Origin: a virus
Length of the DNA stretch: 38,745 nt
Reading direction: 5' to 3' (one strand)
IMG/VR virus record: IMGVR_UViG_3300018420_000045
Span: 1-38,745 of that record
Positions 14,372 to 21,462 of this stretch are shown here, piece by piece (the first letter of the stretch is position 1; each line of letters opens with the position of its first letter). Both the position numbers and the translations under genes were made by a program. The notes beneath the pieces are model-generated. The model was given only the letters and a program-made list of their open reading frames with translations, was not told the origin of the DNA and did not search any database.

Positions 14372-17019
14372 TAGGCAGCTGCCTTGTTGAGGGTGTCAAG
14401 ATTATAGTCGCCAGAGACGAGGCGGTCAACGAAGTCGTCGAAGATTTCAACCAACTGGGTTACTCTCGCGTTATCAGCGAGCTTTGGAGGGATGTCGTAC
14501 GTGGGGAGTCCGTCGATGTCCTGCCATCCCTTGATATACCGCTTCATGTGGTGCAGGTCGGTAGGAACACGCTGGGAGCGACACAGTGCTGACAGCGCAC
14601 TGTAATTCTGCTCGCACAGGTTGACGAGATCAGTCAGTGAGTCCCCGATGTTGTTACCATCGTTGCTGTTGATGTACTTGCCGTAGACGTTCGACATGAG
14701 TCTCTCAAGCGGTCCCCTTCTAGCACTGCTGGAAGTGTCGATACCAAAGAGGCTCTGTTGCATCGTGGCGGCTCTCAAGGCCATGGTCGTCTTGATGAGG
14801 GGGTCCCTCCGCAACGTAGCGAGAAGTCCTATCCCATCCGCGCGCTCTTCGTTGGTCATCTTCATGGAGGCGGTATCGAAAGCCACGTTCAAGAGCAGAA
14901 CCACAGCCTCGTTCCGGCTCATATAGCTGAAGTTGCGTACGATGACCTCATCGTCTGAATGTAGATCAAGGAGTTCATTCTCAACCTGAGCGTGGACCGC
15001 ACTCGGAAGGTGAACCCAATCCGGGGCCTCCTTGGCGATTCGCGCCGCTTGGTTCTCAGTCACGCGGTATATCGGGGAGTCGTCGATAAAGTCGAGTTTC
15101 CGAGCCTCCTTAACCAGCGCGGTTACCGCCGACGAACTCAGCTTATGCGGAGCCGTCGCCAACTTCTCTACCAACTTGATATCCGGGTGCTTGAACAGAC
15201 AATCGTACGTGACGGAGAATCGCGTGATGTAGTACGCCTTCTTGAGATAGTCAGGCTCTACCTTGTCTTTTTCCCAGCCGTTGCTGCCGTTCCACGCGTA
15301 TACGCTGGTGCGCGAGTGCGCCCGCTGACGCTGGTCCCCCTCATCGGGCTTCAGGTCGTCAGCGGTGAACGCCGCCATCAGGATACCGAGTTCGTCGAAA
15401 AGCTCCATAATCTTGTCGATATTCCCCTTGGGGCAACGAATGACGTGCGCCTGAAGGAAAGTGGATGACGAACCGCGCGGGAGAATCGCCTTATCGAGCA
15501 GTCCTCTGAGATGTTCAGGGACGCGCTCCTCCCACTTTGGGAGGTTCGATGGAAGGAAGTACACGATGTTCGGCAGTTTCACATCGATAGCCGTTCTCGC
15601 CTTGGACAGGCTGAGGTTCAGTTTCTCATTGGTTCCGCTGTAGTTCCTTTCGAATGACAACGAGTATGTCGCGAGAAGCGCACGGCCATTCGGAAGACGC
15701 GATGCCGCCACCGTCGTATCCACATTAGGCGCAGGGATAGTCTGTTTGACCTTCCGAATCCTATCCTCGGGATTACCCTGAGCGTCGTACGCCGTGTACA
15801 CTTCATCGACTTCAGGAAGCGTTTCCACCCAAGCTTTGTGGTTGCTTCTGACGTGATCGCGAACCAGCGGAAGCAGTCGAGCCACCGTTGTCAATGCAGC
15901 GAAGTTGTTCGAATCCCGCGTGGTGATCAACTTTTTTGAAAGCCTCTCCAGAGCGTCGTTGAACTTCCTTGCGTCTCCAACGATATCGATAAGAAGCTGT
16001 TTGAACGCGGCGAAGATTTCCGCCAGTTTTTCTTCGATATTCGAGACGGACCTCGTATTATAACGGATTGCCTCGCGCGCCATCGTCACATCGCACGTCC
16101 CGATGGGGAGGTCGAACATGACGTGGCGACCTGAGTCGCGGATGCTGTCGAGGAAATCCCGGAAGCCGGTGGGAAGGTTGATAAGCTTGTTCTCGTCCAA
16201 CGGATATATCGCCGACCCCTGGCGAATAAACGCCTTCCCGTTCTCGTAACTCGCCTGATTCTTGGAAGGGTCCGCCAAGAACAGACCCGGCGCAACTTCT
16301 ACGATAGCAGTGTAGAATTGCAGTTCGGCCTGCTTAATGTCCCCGTCGAATTTGACAGGCTTGTCGAACCAGCAGAAGTGCTGAGCAGCGAGCCCGTCGA
16401 TGATAAGTTGCCGAGAGGAGTATGCCACCGGCACCTTCACCTCGACTCCGCCGCGCTCGATGTCGTCGTCCTCTGCCGGAGGCACGTCGAAGATGTGGCT
16501 GATCTGGGGAACGTTGTCTTCGGTAATGGAAATAGTGTAGAGGCGCACTCGCCCAGTTTCGTTGAGGTCCGTACCGTTGCTCTCATACGGCGCTCCGTTC
16601 CAGCCCGGAGCGTCAAAACAGCGGACCGTGTAGGTGTCGGAGATTGACAGCGGCGACTTGGAGCCGACGCCGAACATCCCCGTCTCCTCGTTGGACTTGC
16701 TCTTCGTGCTGTGACCGATCTTAGAGAACAGCCACATCACGAAGTCATGCTTCATGCCAGCGCCGTAGTCCCGCACGATAAACGTAGGATCGAACGTTGT
16801 GGGGAGGAAGACGCGAATAGCCTCCTCAGGGTTCTGCGCCTTGACGTGAGAGTCGAAGCCGTTCGCCATAAGTTCGCGAACGACCGTCCGTTCCCGCTCC
16901 GAGTAGATGGACGAGATGACGTTGGCCATCAAATCGCCCTGAATTTCGAACGAGAAGTCTACCGTCTCCGATACGCCACCGACGACCGGAGATTCACGAC
17001 CTTCTTCAACTTTTTTCAT
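14371..17019 (-). CDS. rIIA: rIIA-like protein with GHKL ATPase domain
   Basis: An 882-residue protein with an N-terminal GHKL (HSP90/histidine-kinase-like) ATPase fold. The N-box is RELMANGFDSH (about 48-58), G1 is VRDYGAGM (82-89) and G2 is TGMFGVGSKSPLSI (113-126). T4 RIIA and its relatives share this layout. I start at the ATG at 17019, because AGGGG lies upstream and the SciP gene ends at 17037; an upstream in-frame start at 17121 would overlap that gene. Its stop overlaps the rIIB start. The pair is expected to be a membrane-linked defence or anti-exclusion system. ATP binding is predicted from intact motifs; target unknown. Confidence 0.8.
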   Translation of the reverse strand: MKKVEEGRESPVVGGVSETVDFSFEIQGDLMANVISSIYSERERTVVRELMANGFDSHVKAQNPEEAIRVFLPTTFDPTFIVRDYGAGMKHDFVMWLFSKIGHSTKSKSNEETGMFGVGSKSPLSISDTYTVRCFDAPGWNGAPYESNGTDLNETGRVRLYTISITEDNVPQISHIFDVPPAEDDDIERGGVEVKVPVAYSSRQLIIDGLAAQHFCWFDKPVKFDGDIKQAELQFYTAIVEVAPGLFLADPSKNQASYENGKAFIRQGSAIYPLDENKLINLPTGFRDFLDSIRDSGRHVMFDLPIGTCDVTMAREAIRYNTRSVSNIEEKLAEIFAAFKQLLIDIVGDARKFNDALERLSKKLITTRDSNNFAALTTVARLLPLVRDHVRSNHKAWVETLPEVDEVYTAYDAQGNPEDRIRKVKQTIPAPNVDTTVAASRLPNGRALLATYSLSFERNYSGTNEKLNLSLSKARTAIDVKLPNIVYFLPSNLPKWEERVPEHLRGLLDKAILPRGSSSTFLQAHVIRCPKGNIDKIMELFDELGILMAAFTADDLKPDEGDQRQRAHSRTSVYAWNGSNGWEKDKVEPDYLKKAYYITRFSVTYDCLFKHPDIKLVEKLATAPHKLSSSAVTALVKEARKLDFIDDSPIYRVTENQAARIAKEAPDWVHLPSAVHAQVENELLDLHSDDEVIVRNFSYMSRNEAVVLLLNVAFDTASMKMTNEERADGIGLLATLRRDPLIKTTMALRAATMQQSLFGIDTSSSARRGPLERLMSNVYGKYINSNDGNNIGDSLTDLVNLCEQNYSALSALCRSQRVPTDLHHMKRYIKGWQDIDGLPTYDIPPKLADNARVTQLVEIFDDFVDRLVSGDYNLDTLNKAAA

Positions 17020-17036
17020 GCGTAGGAATACCCCTG

Positions 17037-17324
17037 TCAGACGCTCTTGCCAGCGCGATAGATGTGGAGTTTTGTTGCGCGCAGTCCCTCGACGCCGTGT
17101 TCTGCGTACAGCGTCTCCCACTCTCGATACTCTGTCGGAGTGAGGTTGTAAAGTGTCATCGCCTCCTCCCGTGACAACAGCCCACCACGGACGGCATGGA
17201 CCACCTCAGCCTTACGGCGAGGCACCCAGCGACGCGTTTTGGGATCAGGCAAATCGGCCAGCGTGAGGAGTTGCGCGGTAGGGCCGACTACAGCCCTGGG
17301 GCGCTTTGGTGTGCGTGCAGTCAT
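17037..17324 (-). CDS. sciP: SciP-like cell-cycle regulator (DUF1153)
   Basis: A 95-residue protein clearly homologous to Caulobacter SciP: VGP(x)4LLTLADLPDPKTRRWV, then RRKAEVVHAVRGGLLSREEA, YNLTPTEYREWE and HGVEGLRATKLHIYR are the family core. In alphaproteobacteria SciP is a small helical DNA-binding protein that blocks transcription activated by the master regulator CtrA in G1 phase. A phage copy would be expected to shift host cell-cycle transcription or tune phage promoters with CtrA-like sites. I use the ATG at 17324 (SD GGAGG, 9 nt); an earlier start at 17357 has no SD. It precedes rIIA by 18 nt. The family is nearly certain and points to an alphaproteobacterial host. Confidence 0.9.
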   Translation of the reverse strand: MTARTPKRPRAVVGPTAQLLTLADLPDPKTRRWVPRRKAEVVHAVRGGLLSREEAMTLYNLTPTEYREWETLYAEHGVEGLRATKLHIYRAGKSV

Positions 17325-17355
17325 GGGGTCATACCTCCATCGGTTGATGAGAGGC

Positions 17356-17383
17356 AATCTAGCATGTTAACCGCGAATGTAAA
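17356..17383 (-). promoter_or_regulatory. Possible promoter for the sciP-like gene
   Basis: Minus strand TTTACA (17378-17383), 16-nt spacer, TAGATT (17356-17361), about 32 nt ahead of the ATG. A single GTTAAC half-site (TTAA at 17367) lies in the spacer, but no partner exists at 13 bp. Confidence 0.4.
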
Positions 17384-17402
17384 GCGTATCTATACGGTAT
17401 GG

Positions 17403-17417
17403 TTAATACTTAGTTAC
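17403..17417. promoter_or_regulatory. TTAA-N7-TTAC, CtrA-box-like site next to sciP
   Basis: TTAA at 17403 and TTAC at 17414 are separated by 7 bp, the spacing of the CtrA consensus TTAA-N7-TTAA (one mismatch). On the minus strand the first half reads TTAACCAT, the extended CtrA half-site. It overlaps the stop of the exonuclease gene and lies 20 bp upstream of the putative sciP -35. One such match could be chance. Confidence 0.3.
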
Positions 17418-18111
17418 CCTTCGTTTTCTTCGCAAACTCCGCGTCGGCGTTAGCGAGGTATTCCTGCAAGTCCTTATGAGTCGAGATCAGGTCGGCGTAC
17501 AGGAGTTCCTTCATCACACGAGCCGCGCCGATGGTATCCGACAAGGCGTCGTGTGCGTTAAGCAGGAACTCTCCGGTCACGCGGCGGTGTACCTGCTCCA
17601 ACTTGTACCGCGCCCCGAGCGCGGTCATCGACTGTTTCATGATGCAGATGTGGCTGACGCCCTCGTCGTGCCGCCCGAGAACGAGATCGGTTCGGAAATC
17701 GGGGTGAGCGCGCCCTGACGATGAACGAATCAGTTTCTCGTCGAAGTCCAAGTTATAGGCGGAAACCACGTCCGCTTTGCGACGCACTTCCCGCAGTTCA
17801 GCCATTACCTCTACGATGTCGCGCCCCTCAGCTCGTATCTGTTCCTCGGACAGACCGTTGATCTCCATAGCTTTCGGGTCGAAGTGCGCATCCTCGGGGG
17901 GATTGACCAGTGTGTCCAGCGTGAACTCATACTCGTCTTCGGCGAGGTCCATGAGAACCGCACCTAGCTGCACCACCCACGGCTGCGCCGGATCGTAGAT
18001 ATCCAGCTTGCGCGGCAGACCTGTCGTCTCGGTATCGACCACGAGCACTTTCGTGGAGGCCAACTTGATTCCCAGGTCTTTCGCCACCTGGGAAGGCTTT
18101 AGGAAGTTCAT
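17410..18111 (-). CDS. DnaQ-like DEDDh 3'-5' exonuclease
   Basis: A 233-residue protein with the DEDDh exonuclease motifs: LVVDTETTGLPR (about 24-35, Exo I), SAYNLDFDEKLI (Exo II) and HDALSDTIGAARVM (Exo III with the catalytic His). It resembles the epsilon proofreading subunit and RNase T. The polymerase at 19203-21461 carries its own proofreading domain, so this may be a separate nuclease for RNA or ssDNA. The ATG at 18111 lies after the promoter; in-frame starts up to 18174 lie inside the promoter and operator and cannot be used. It heads the operon with sciP and the rII genes. Confidence 0.8.
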   Translation of the reverse strand: MNFLKPSQVAKDLGIKLASTKVLVVDTETTGLPRKLDIYDPAQPWVVQLGAVLMDLAEDEYEFTLDTLVNPPEDAHFDPKAMEINGLSEEQIRAEGRDIVEVMAELREVRRKADVVSAYNLDFDEKLIRSSSGRAHPDFRTDLVLGRHDEGVSHICIMKQSMTALGARYKLEQVHRRVTGEFLLNAHDALSDTIGAARVMKELLYADLISTHKDLQEYLANADAEFAKKTKGN

Positions 18112-18116
18112 CTGTA

Positions 18117-18174
18117 CACCGTTTGAGTTAACATTTATGGTTAACATTATAGTCCAAACGGTGAACAAAGTCAA
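18117..18174 (-). promoter_or_regulatory. Near-perfect promoter, operator and flanking inverted repeat
   Basis: Minus strand TTGACT (18169-18174), 17-nt spacer, TATAAT (18146-18151). Right after the -10 box lies GTTAACCATAAATGTTAAC (TTAA cores 18128 and 18141, 13 bp apart). The whole is bracketed by a perfect 9-bp inverted repeat, CACCGTTTG (18117-18125) and CAAACGGTG (18155-18163). This is the strongest promoter in the window and drives the exonuclease/sciP/rII operon. Confidence 0.75.
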
Positions 18175-18180
18175 GCGCCC

Positions 18181-18204
18181 CGTCAGGAGCGTTAACTCCT
18201 GACG
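18181..18204. repeat. 9-bp inverted repeat with TTAA in the loop
   Basis: CGTCAGGAG (18181-18189) and CTCCTGACG (18196-18204) flank CGTTAA, immediately upstream of the -35 box at 18169-18174. No T-run follows on either strand, so an intrinsic terminator is unlikely. It may be a protein site or a factor-assisted terminator of the preceding transcript. Confidence 0.4.
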
Positions 18205-18238
18205 AGGTGCAAGGTCACTACGCGTGACACGCCACGTT

Positions 18239-18416
18239 TTACAGACGGATTAGCACGAATCGGCGTCCTCGTTGCTCTGTCCTGCCGTCCTCAGTCCCTA
18301 GGCTAGACCTTTTCGCCTTCGGGTTAAGCTCCCCAAACTGGCGGTACGTGGCGGTGAGTCCACGCCCTATGCCTTTTGGGTCGGTCGCTTCAAGCTCTTT
18401 TGTCTAACTTAGACAT
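18239..18416 (-). pseudogene. Small gene apparently split by a +1 frameshift at AAAA
   Basis: An ATG at 18416 has a good SD (GAGG, 9 nt) inside the end of the TusA-like gene but reads only MSKLDKRA before a stop. One base further a 54-codon frame without any ATG, GTG or TTG start is open to the TAA at 18239. Removing one A from the four at 18398-18401 joins them into a 58-residue protein starting MSKLDKELEATDPKGIGRGL and ending RRFVLIRL. I do not recognise it. It may be a programmed frameshift, a decayed gene or a base-calling error. Apart from the inverted repeat and promoter it is the only candidate in 18112-18408. Confidence 0.4.
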
Positions 18417-18633
18417 CTTTTCGTACCTCGTAAGAGTGGAATCCTGCCTCCTCGCGGAAGCTTAGGAATTCCGCCCCGCTCTTCTTAAACAAAGGGGGGA
18501 AATCTGTTCTCGCGTCGTCGTCATCGGCGAGCACGCGGAAGGTAACACCGGTTGGAACTTTCTTCAAGTGCTGTTTCAACCGCATGGAAGATATCGGGCA
18601 ACGGAGGCCGCGTAGGTCGATATCGTGAGACAT
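18409..18633 (-). CDS. TusA/SirA-like sulfur carrier protein
   Basis: A 74-residue protein beginning SHDIDLRGLRCPISSMRLKQ, the TusA signature (D-x-R-G-L-x-C-P), followed by VTFRVLADDDDARTDFPPLF and ending in a strand (FHSYEVRK). In bacteria TusA carries persulfide sulfur on its Cys (C12 here) toward tRNA thiolation, molybdopterin and other pathways. The second proline of the usual C-P-x-P motif is Ser (C-P-I-S), so sulfur transfer may be altered. ATG at 18633 overlaps the previous stop (TGATG). A phage gene for a sulfur relay protein is unusual. The fold call is strong; activity is uncertain. Confidence 0.75.
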   Translation of the reverse strand: MSHDIDLRGLRCPISSMRLKQHLKKVPTGVTFRVLADDDDARTDFPPLFKKSGAEFLSFREEAGFHSYEVRKDV

Positions 18634-18884
18634 CACGCCGCTCTCCCCAGGGTTGCGAGCGGGACAACGATGTCGCCACCGAAAACTACCGCGCCTTCGT
18701 CGTCGTGGACGGCGTAGGTCCCCGCATGGTAGTCGAAGAACAGGTCGCCAGGAGGAAGGTCAACCGCGTCGTCTGGCTCGAATCCGTAGAACAGCAGACC
18801 GCTGTCGCTTACCTGATCCCACCCGGTGTGCGTACCGACCACCCTTCCAAGAATAATCAAAGGAGTTCTGTCTTCAGTCGTCAT
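18633..18884 (-). CDS. Hypothetical protein, 83 residues
   Basis: Small acidic beta-type protein of unknown function (LIILGRVVGTHTGWDQVSD, then LLFYGFEPDDAVDLPPGDLF). It has no cysteine and no membrane segment. It overlaps the Zn-finger gene upstream by 11 bases and the TusA-like gene downstream by one base, so it is co-translated with both. The closing VFGGDIVVPLATLGRAA is compatible with a small barrel. No homologous family recognised. Confidence 0.5.
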   Translation of the reverse strand: MTTEDRTPLIILGRVVGTHTGWDQVSDSGLLFYGFEPDDAVDLPPGDLFFDYHAGTYAVHDDEGAVVFGGDIVVPLATLGRAA

Positions 18885-19203
18885 CTTCTTCTTCCCTCAG
18901 TTCGATGAATCTTCCATCATAGAATTCGACGGTTGGCCGTACCCACACCGTCCCATCCTGTCCCTGGTACACCGTCACCGATGACAGGTCCTTCTCTAGT
19001 ACTGCGGTGGGATACGTCACCATGTAAAGTCCACCGGTCTTCACGTGACGGTGTGTCGGTACCCAGTCGTCGTAGGCACAGTCGGCACACGTCGAAGCGC
19101 GCTTGTCGCCTATGAACTTATCGTCGCATAGACAGCACATGCACAGGTAGTTACCAGGAGCCCAGAAATACCTCTTGGGCCGACTGTCGTTCTTTGTCTG
19201 CAT
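18874..19203 (-). CDS. Zn-ribbon protein, two-domain, unknown role
   Basis: A 109-residue protein. Residues 20-45 carry two cysteine pairs (CMCCLCDDKF then TCADCAYD), a likely zinc site. Residues 50-100 form a beta-rich domain with HVKTGGLYMVTYPTAVLEKD and VTVYQGQDGTVWVRPTVEFY, which resembles DUF1653-type small domains. The tail is acidic (REEEDDD). Its ATG overlaps the DNA polymerase stop (TAATG), so it is made with the replicase and may be an accessory protein. The zinc binding is inferred from spacing only. Confidence 0.55.
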   Translation of the reverse strand: MQTKNDSRPKRYFWAPGNYLCMCCLCDDKFIGDKRASTCADCAYDDWVPTHRHVKTGGLYMVTYPTAVLEKDLSSVTVYQGQDGTVWVRPTVEFYDGRFIELREEEDDD

Positions 19204-21461
19204 TAGTGGGTATCCCCCCAGTGCATTCCCTGATCGACACCTACCTCAACAGGGAGCTTGAAGTCAAGGTGTTTCCCGGCCTTATCCGCACCACGGATGA
19301 ACGCATCCTTAACGCGATCAGCGTGATGAGGTCTGGTGGCGATTTGGATTTCGTCGTGAGAGTACAAAAGGATTGTGTAGTCCTTGTCGTACCCATACTG
19401 GAAACCGTACTCGTTTTCGAGGATGTCGATAAGGAACAGAATCCAGTACTTCGAGATAATAGCACCGGCCCCTTGGAGGAGGGCGTTGAGCGCGGCGTGG
19501 GGTTTACGAACGGGAATACGTCTCCCGTCGAGTCCGATCAAGTAGCCCCTCTGTACACCGGTCATGAGCCACGTATTGAGTTGCTGGTACCCTCGCATGC
19601 CCTTCATGAATCTAGAGCGAGAGTGCGCGCCGAGTGACTTCTGCTTTTCGACAGAAGCCAGCGGATCGATAACGAAGCCAAGCTTCTGGTCTCCAGCGCC
19701 GTACATAGCTGCGTAAAGCCACTCTTTAGCCTTACGGCGATCATCGAACCCAAGGATGACGCGGTTCTCTTCATGTACGTCCTTGTTCAGCACGACATCG
19801 GCGAAGTGCCCATCGTCATACTTGTACAAGTAGTGCGCCCACGCGCGCATCTCGATACCAGCGAGGTCCGATCCGACCATCACGAAACCATCAGGAACAG
19901 TGAAGCACGCGCGGCAGTCCCATCCCCACTTGCCCTCTTCTCCCTTTAGGATTCGTTGTACGACTTTACCGTTCTCGTCCTTGACCTTGTTACCGTGTTC
20001 GTCAGTAAGGTCCTTGGCTTTCACAGACGGAACCTGTGAGATGTTTGGGTCGGAGTGTGTGGCGCGGAACGCTACAGTGTTGCAGGCGCGTATCGTCGGA
20101 TGGATGAAGCCGTCATCATCAACGAGCTTCAGCCACGCCTTGTCTCCGGTCATGATCTGCCCGAGGCGCTTCTGAATGAGAAGGAACTTCACGATACTCT
20201 TCGCAGCCGGAAACTGCTCGTCGATTTTGTTCAGTTCAACTTCCGACACGGAGGGGTTACCCGTATCCGTGAACTCCTCGGGCATCCACCCTAGTTCCAT
20301 GAGACGCCGTGCGATCTGTTGACGCGAGGCTGGGTTGAAAGGTTTCATCTCAACCTTAACGAAAGGACATCCTACCTTGGCTTCGTAAAGAACCTCCTTC
20401 TGCTTGTTCTTCACCACGCGGTTCACCTTGGGGTGAAACTCTTCCCCCCACCATTCCCGCAGGTAGTTTTCCGGCAGGTTGCGCTGTGGTCGATACATCT
20501 TGTTGCCGACGTGTTCGTACATCAGCCACGTCAAGTGCTGCTTCGGTCCCGTGCCAGCCATCAACTCTCGTTTACGCGCGATATCAGCCGGATCATCAGA
20601 GTTCACGATGTGCTCGAACTCTTGCATGTCCTCAATAGATAGCGCTGGCATGTCCAGCGGTATCTCATGATACACCCATTTAGACGGCTCCAGTCTTGGA
20701 GGAAATTCCTCCTGAATGACCGCTTGGGCTTTCTCGCTCTCTACTTCAAGTTGGCGGCAAAGTTCCTTAGCGTGGTCGATGTCGATCTTGATGCCAGACC
20801 TCTTGATCTGCTCCATAAGTTCGGCCATGTAGTGCTCGATGTTAATGGCATCACGGTTGGAAGGTACCCTGTACTTGGCGTCAAGTTTCTCCTTCCAGAT
20901 CGCCGAGAGCGTCCGAACGTCGTGGATTGCGTACTCGTGCATCTCTTCGTTGTAGGATTCCCACGGATCGATCCCCATCCGCTCGAACACCTTACCGTAC
21001 TCTCCCTTCTTATGTGGGTTCGCCAGACGAAGGCCCCAGGCTTCGAGACTATGCGAGCCAATGAGTTTGCCGCTGAATTTGAAAGGATCACTATCTGGAC
21101 GGGCCTTGTGCGCTTCGTACCTCTTGAAATCCTCTTCCTCCTTAACGTTGGAGTAAAACAACTGGCAGAGAACCAGAGAATCGATGAACTGCTGATCGTT
21201 GGCGCGACTCAGGTTGAAGTGGTGTTCGAGCACCGGAAGGTCGAAGCCGATTCCGTTGTGGAACACTACGTTCTTCGCCGATTCCAGGTACGGAACGCCG
21301 TTGCTTCCTATGTCGTCGTGCCCGATAAAAGTTTTGATCTCACCGGTATCGTAATCTTCCGTCACGAGCATGTGTACAGTGTGCGGGATGATCATGCACC
21401 CGCCGCTGTCATACTCGATGCGCGTAGTTTCGATATCAGCGATTAGGAGTCTCGGTGCCAT
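19203..21461 (-). CDS. Family A DNA polymerase, T7 type, with 3'-5' exonuclease
   Basis: A 752-residue replicative polymerase. The proofreading domain has D9-x-E11 (Exo I), H68-N69-x4-D74 (Exo II) and Y177-x3-D181 (Exo III). The polymerase domain has motif A SDLAGIEMR (531-539, catalytic D532), motif B R575-x3-K579-x3-Y583-x3-Y587-G (RKAKEWLYAAMYGAG) and motif C HDE (702-704), all as in T7 gp5. Tyr583 aligns with T7 Y526, which predicts little discrimination against dideoxynucleotides. A lysine-rich insert lies near 480-515. The SD GAGGGA precedes the ATG, and it is transcribed after the helicase. The thioredoxin-binding loop of T7 is not evident. Confidence 0.95.
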   Translation of the reverse strand: MAPRLLIADIETTRIEYDSGGCMIIPHTVHMLVTEDYDTGEIKTFIGHDDIGSNGVPYLESAKNVVFHNGIGFDLPVLEHHFNLSRANDQQFIDSLVLCQLFYSNVKEEEDFKRYEAHKARPDSDPFKFSGKLIGSHSLEAWGLRLANPHKKGEYGKVFERMGIDPWESYNEEMHEYAIHDVRTLSAIWKEKLDAKYRVPSNRDAINIEHYMAELMEQIKRSGIKIDIDHAKELCRQLEVESEKAQAVIQEEFPPRLEPSKWVYHEIPLDMPALSIEDMQEFEHIVNSDDPADIARKRELMAGTGPKQHLTWLMYEHVGNKMYRPQRNLPENYLREWWGEEFHPKVNRVVKNKQKEVLYEAKVGCPFVKVEMKPFNPASRQQIARRLMELGWMPEEFTDTGNPSVSEVELNKIDEQFPAAKSIVKFLLIQKRLGQIMTGDKAWLKLVDDDGFIHPTIRACNTVAFRATHSDPNISQVPSVKAKDLTDEHGNKVKDENGKVVQRILKGEEGKWGWDCRACFTVPDGFVMVGSDLAGIEMRAWAHYLYKYDDGHFADVVLNKDVHEENRVILGFDDRRKAKEWLYAAMYGAGDQKLGFVIDPLASVEKQKSLGAHSRSRFMKGMRGYQQLNTWLMTGVQRGYLIGLDGRRIPVRKPHAALNALLQGAGAIISKYWILFLIDILENEYGFQYGYDKDYTILLYSHDEIQIATRPHHADRVKDAFIRGADKAGKHLDFKLPVEVGVDQGMHWGDTH

Positions 21462-21462
21462 A

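Noticed and set aside
13064-14374. 436-codon plus-strand frame
   Set aside because: Antisense to the rIIB-like and nuclease genes; the translation is repetitive Val/Arg from the acidic-repeat DNA.
14371-17121. Longer rIIA start at 17121
   Set aside because: Would overlap the SciP gene by 85 bp and lacks an SD; the ATG at 17019 has one.
17410-18174. Longer exonuclease start at 18174
   Set aside because: The extra codons lie in the promoter, before the predicted transcription start.
18205-18408. tRNA or structured RNA in the interval
   Set aside because: No T-loop, anticodon stem or cloverleaf could be found; the split ORF explains it better.
20667-21446. 259-codon plus-strand frame
   Set aside because: Antisense of the DNA polymerase exonuclease domain, which has strong motifs on the minus strand.
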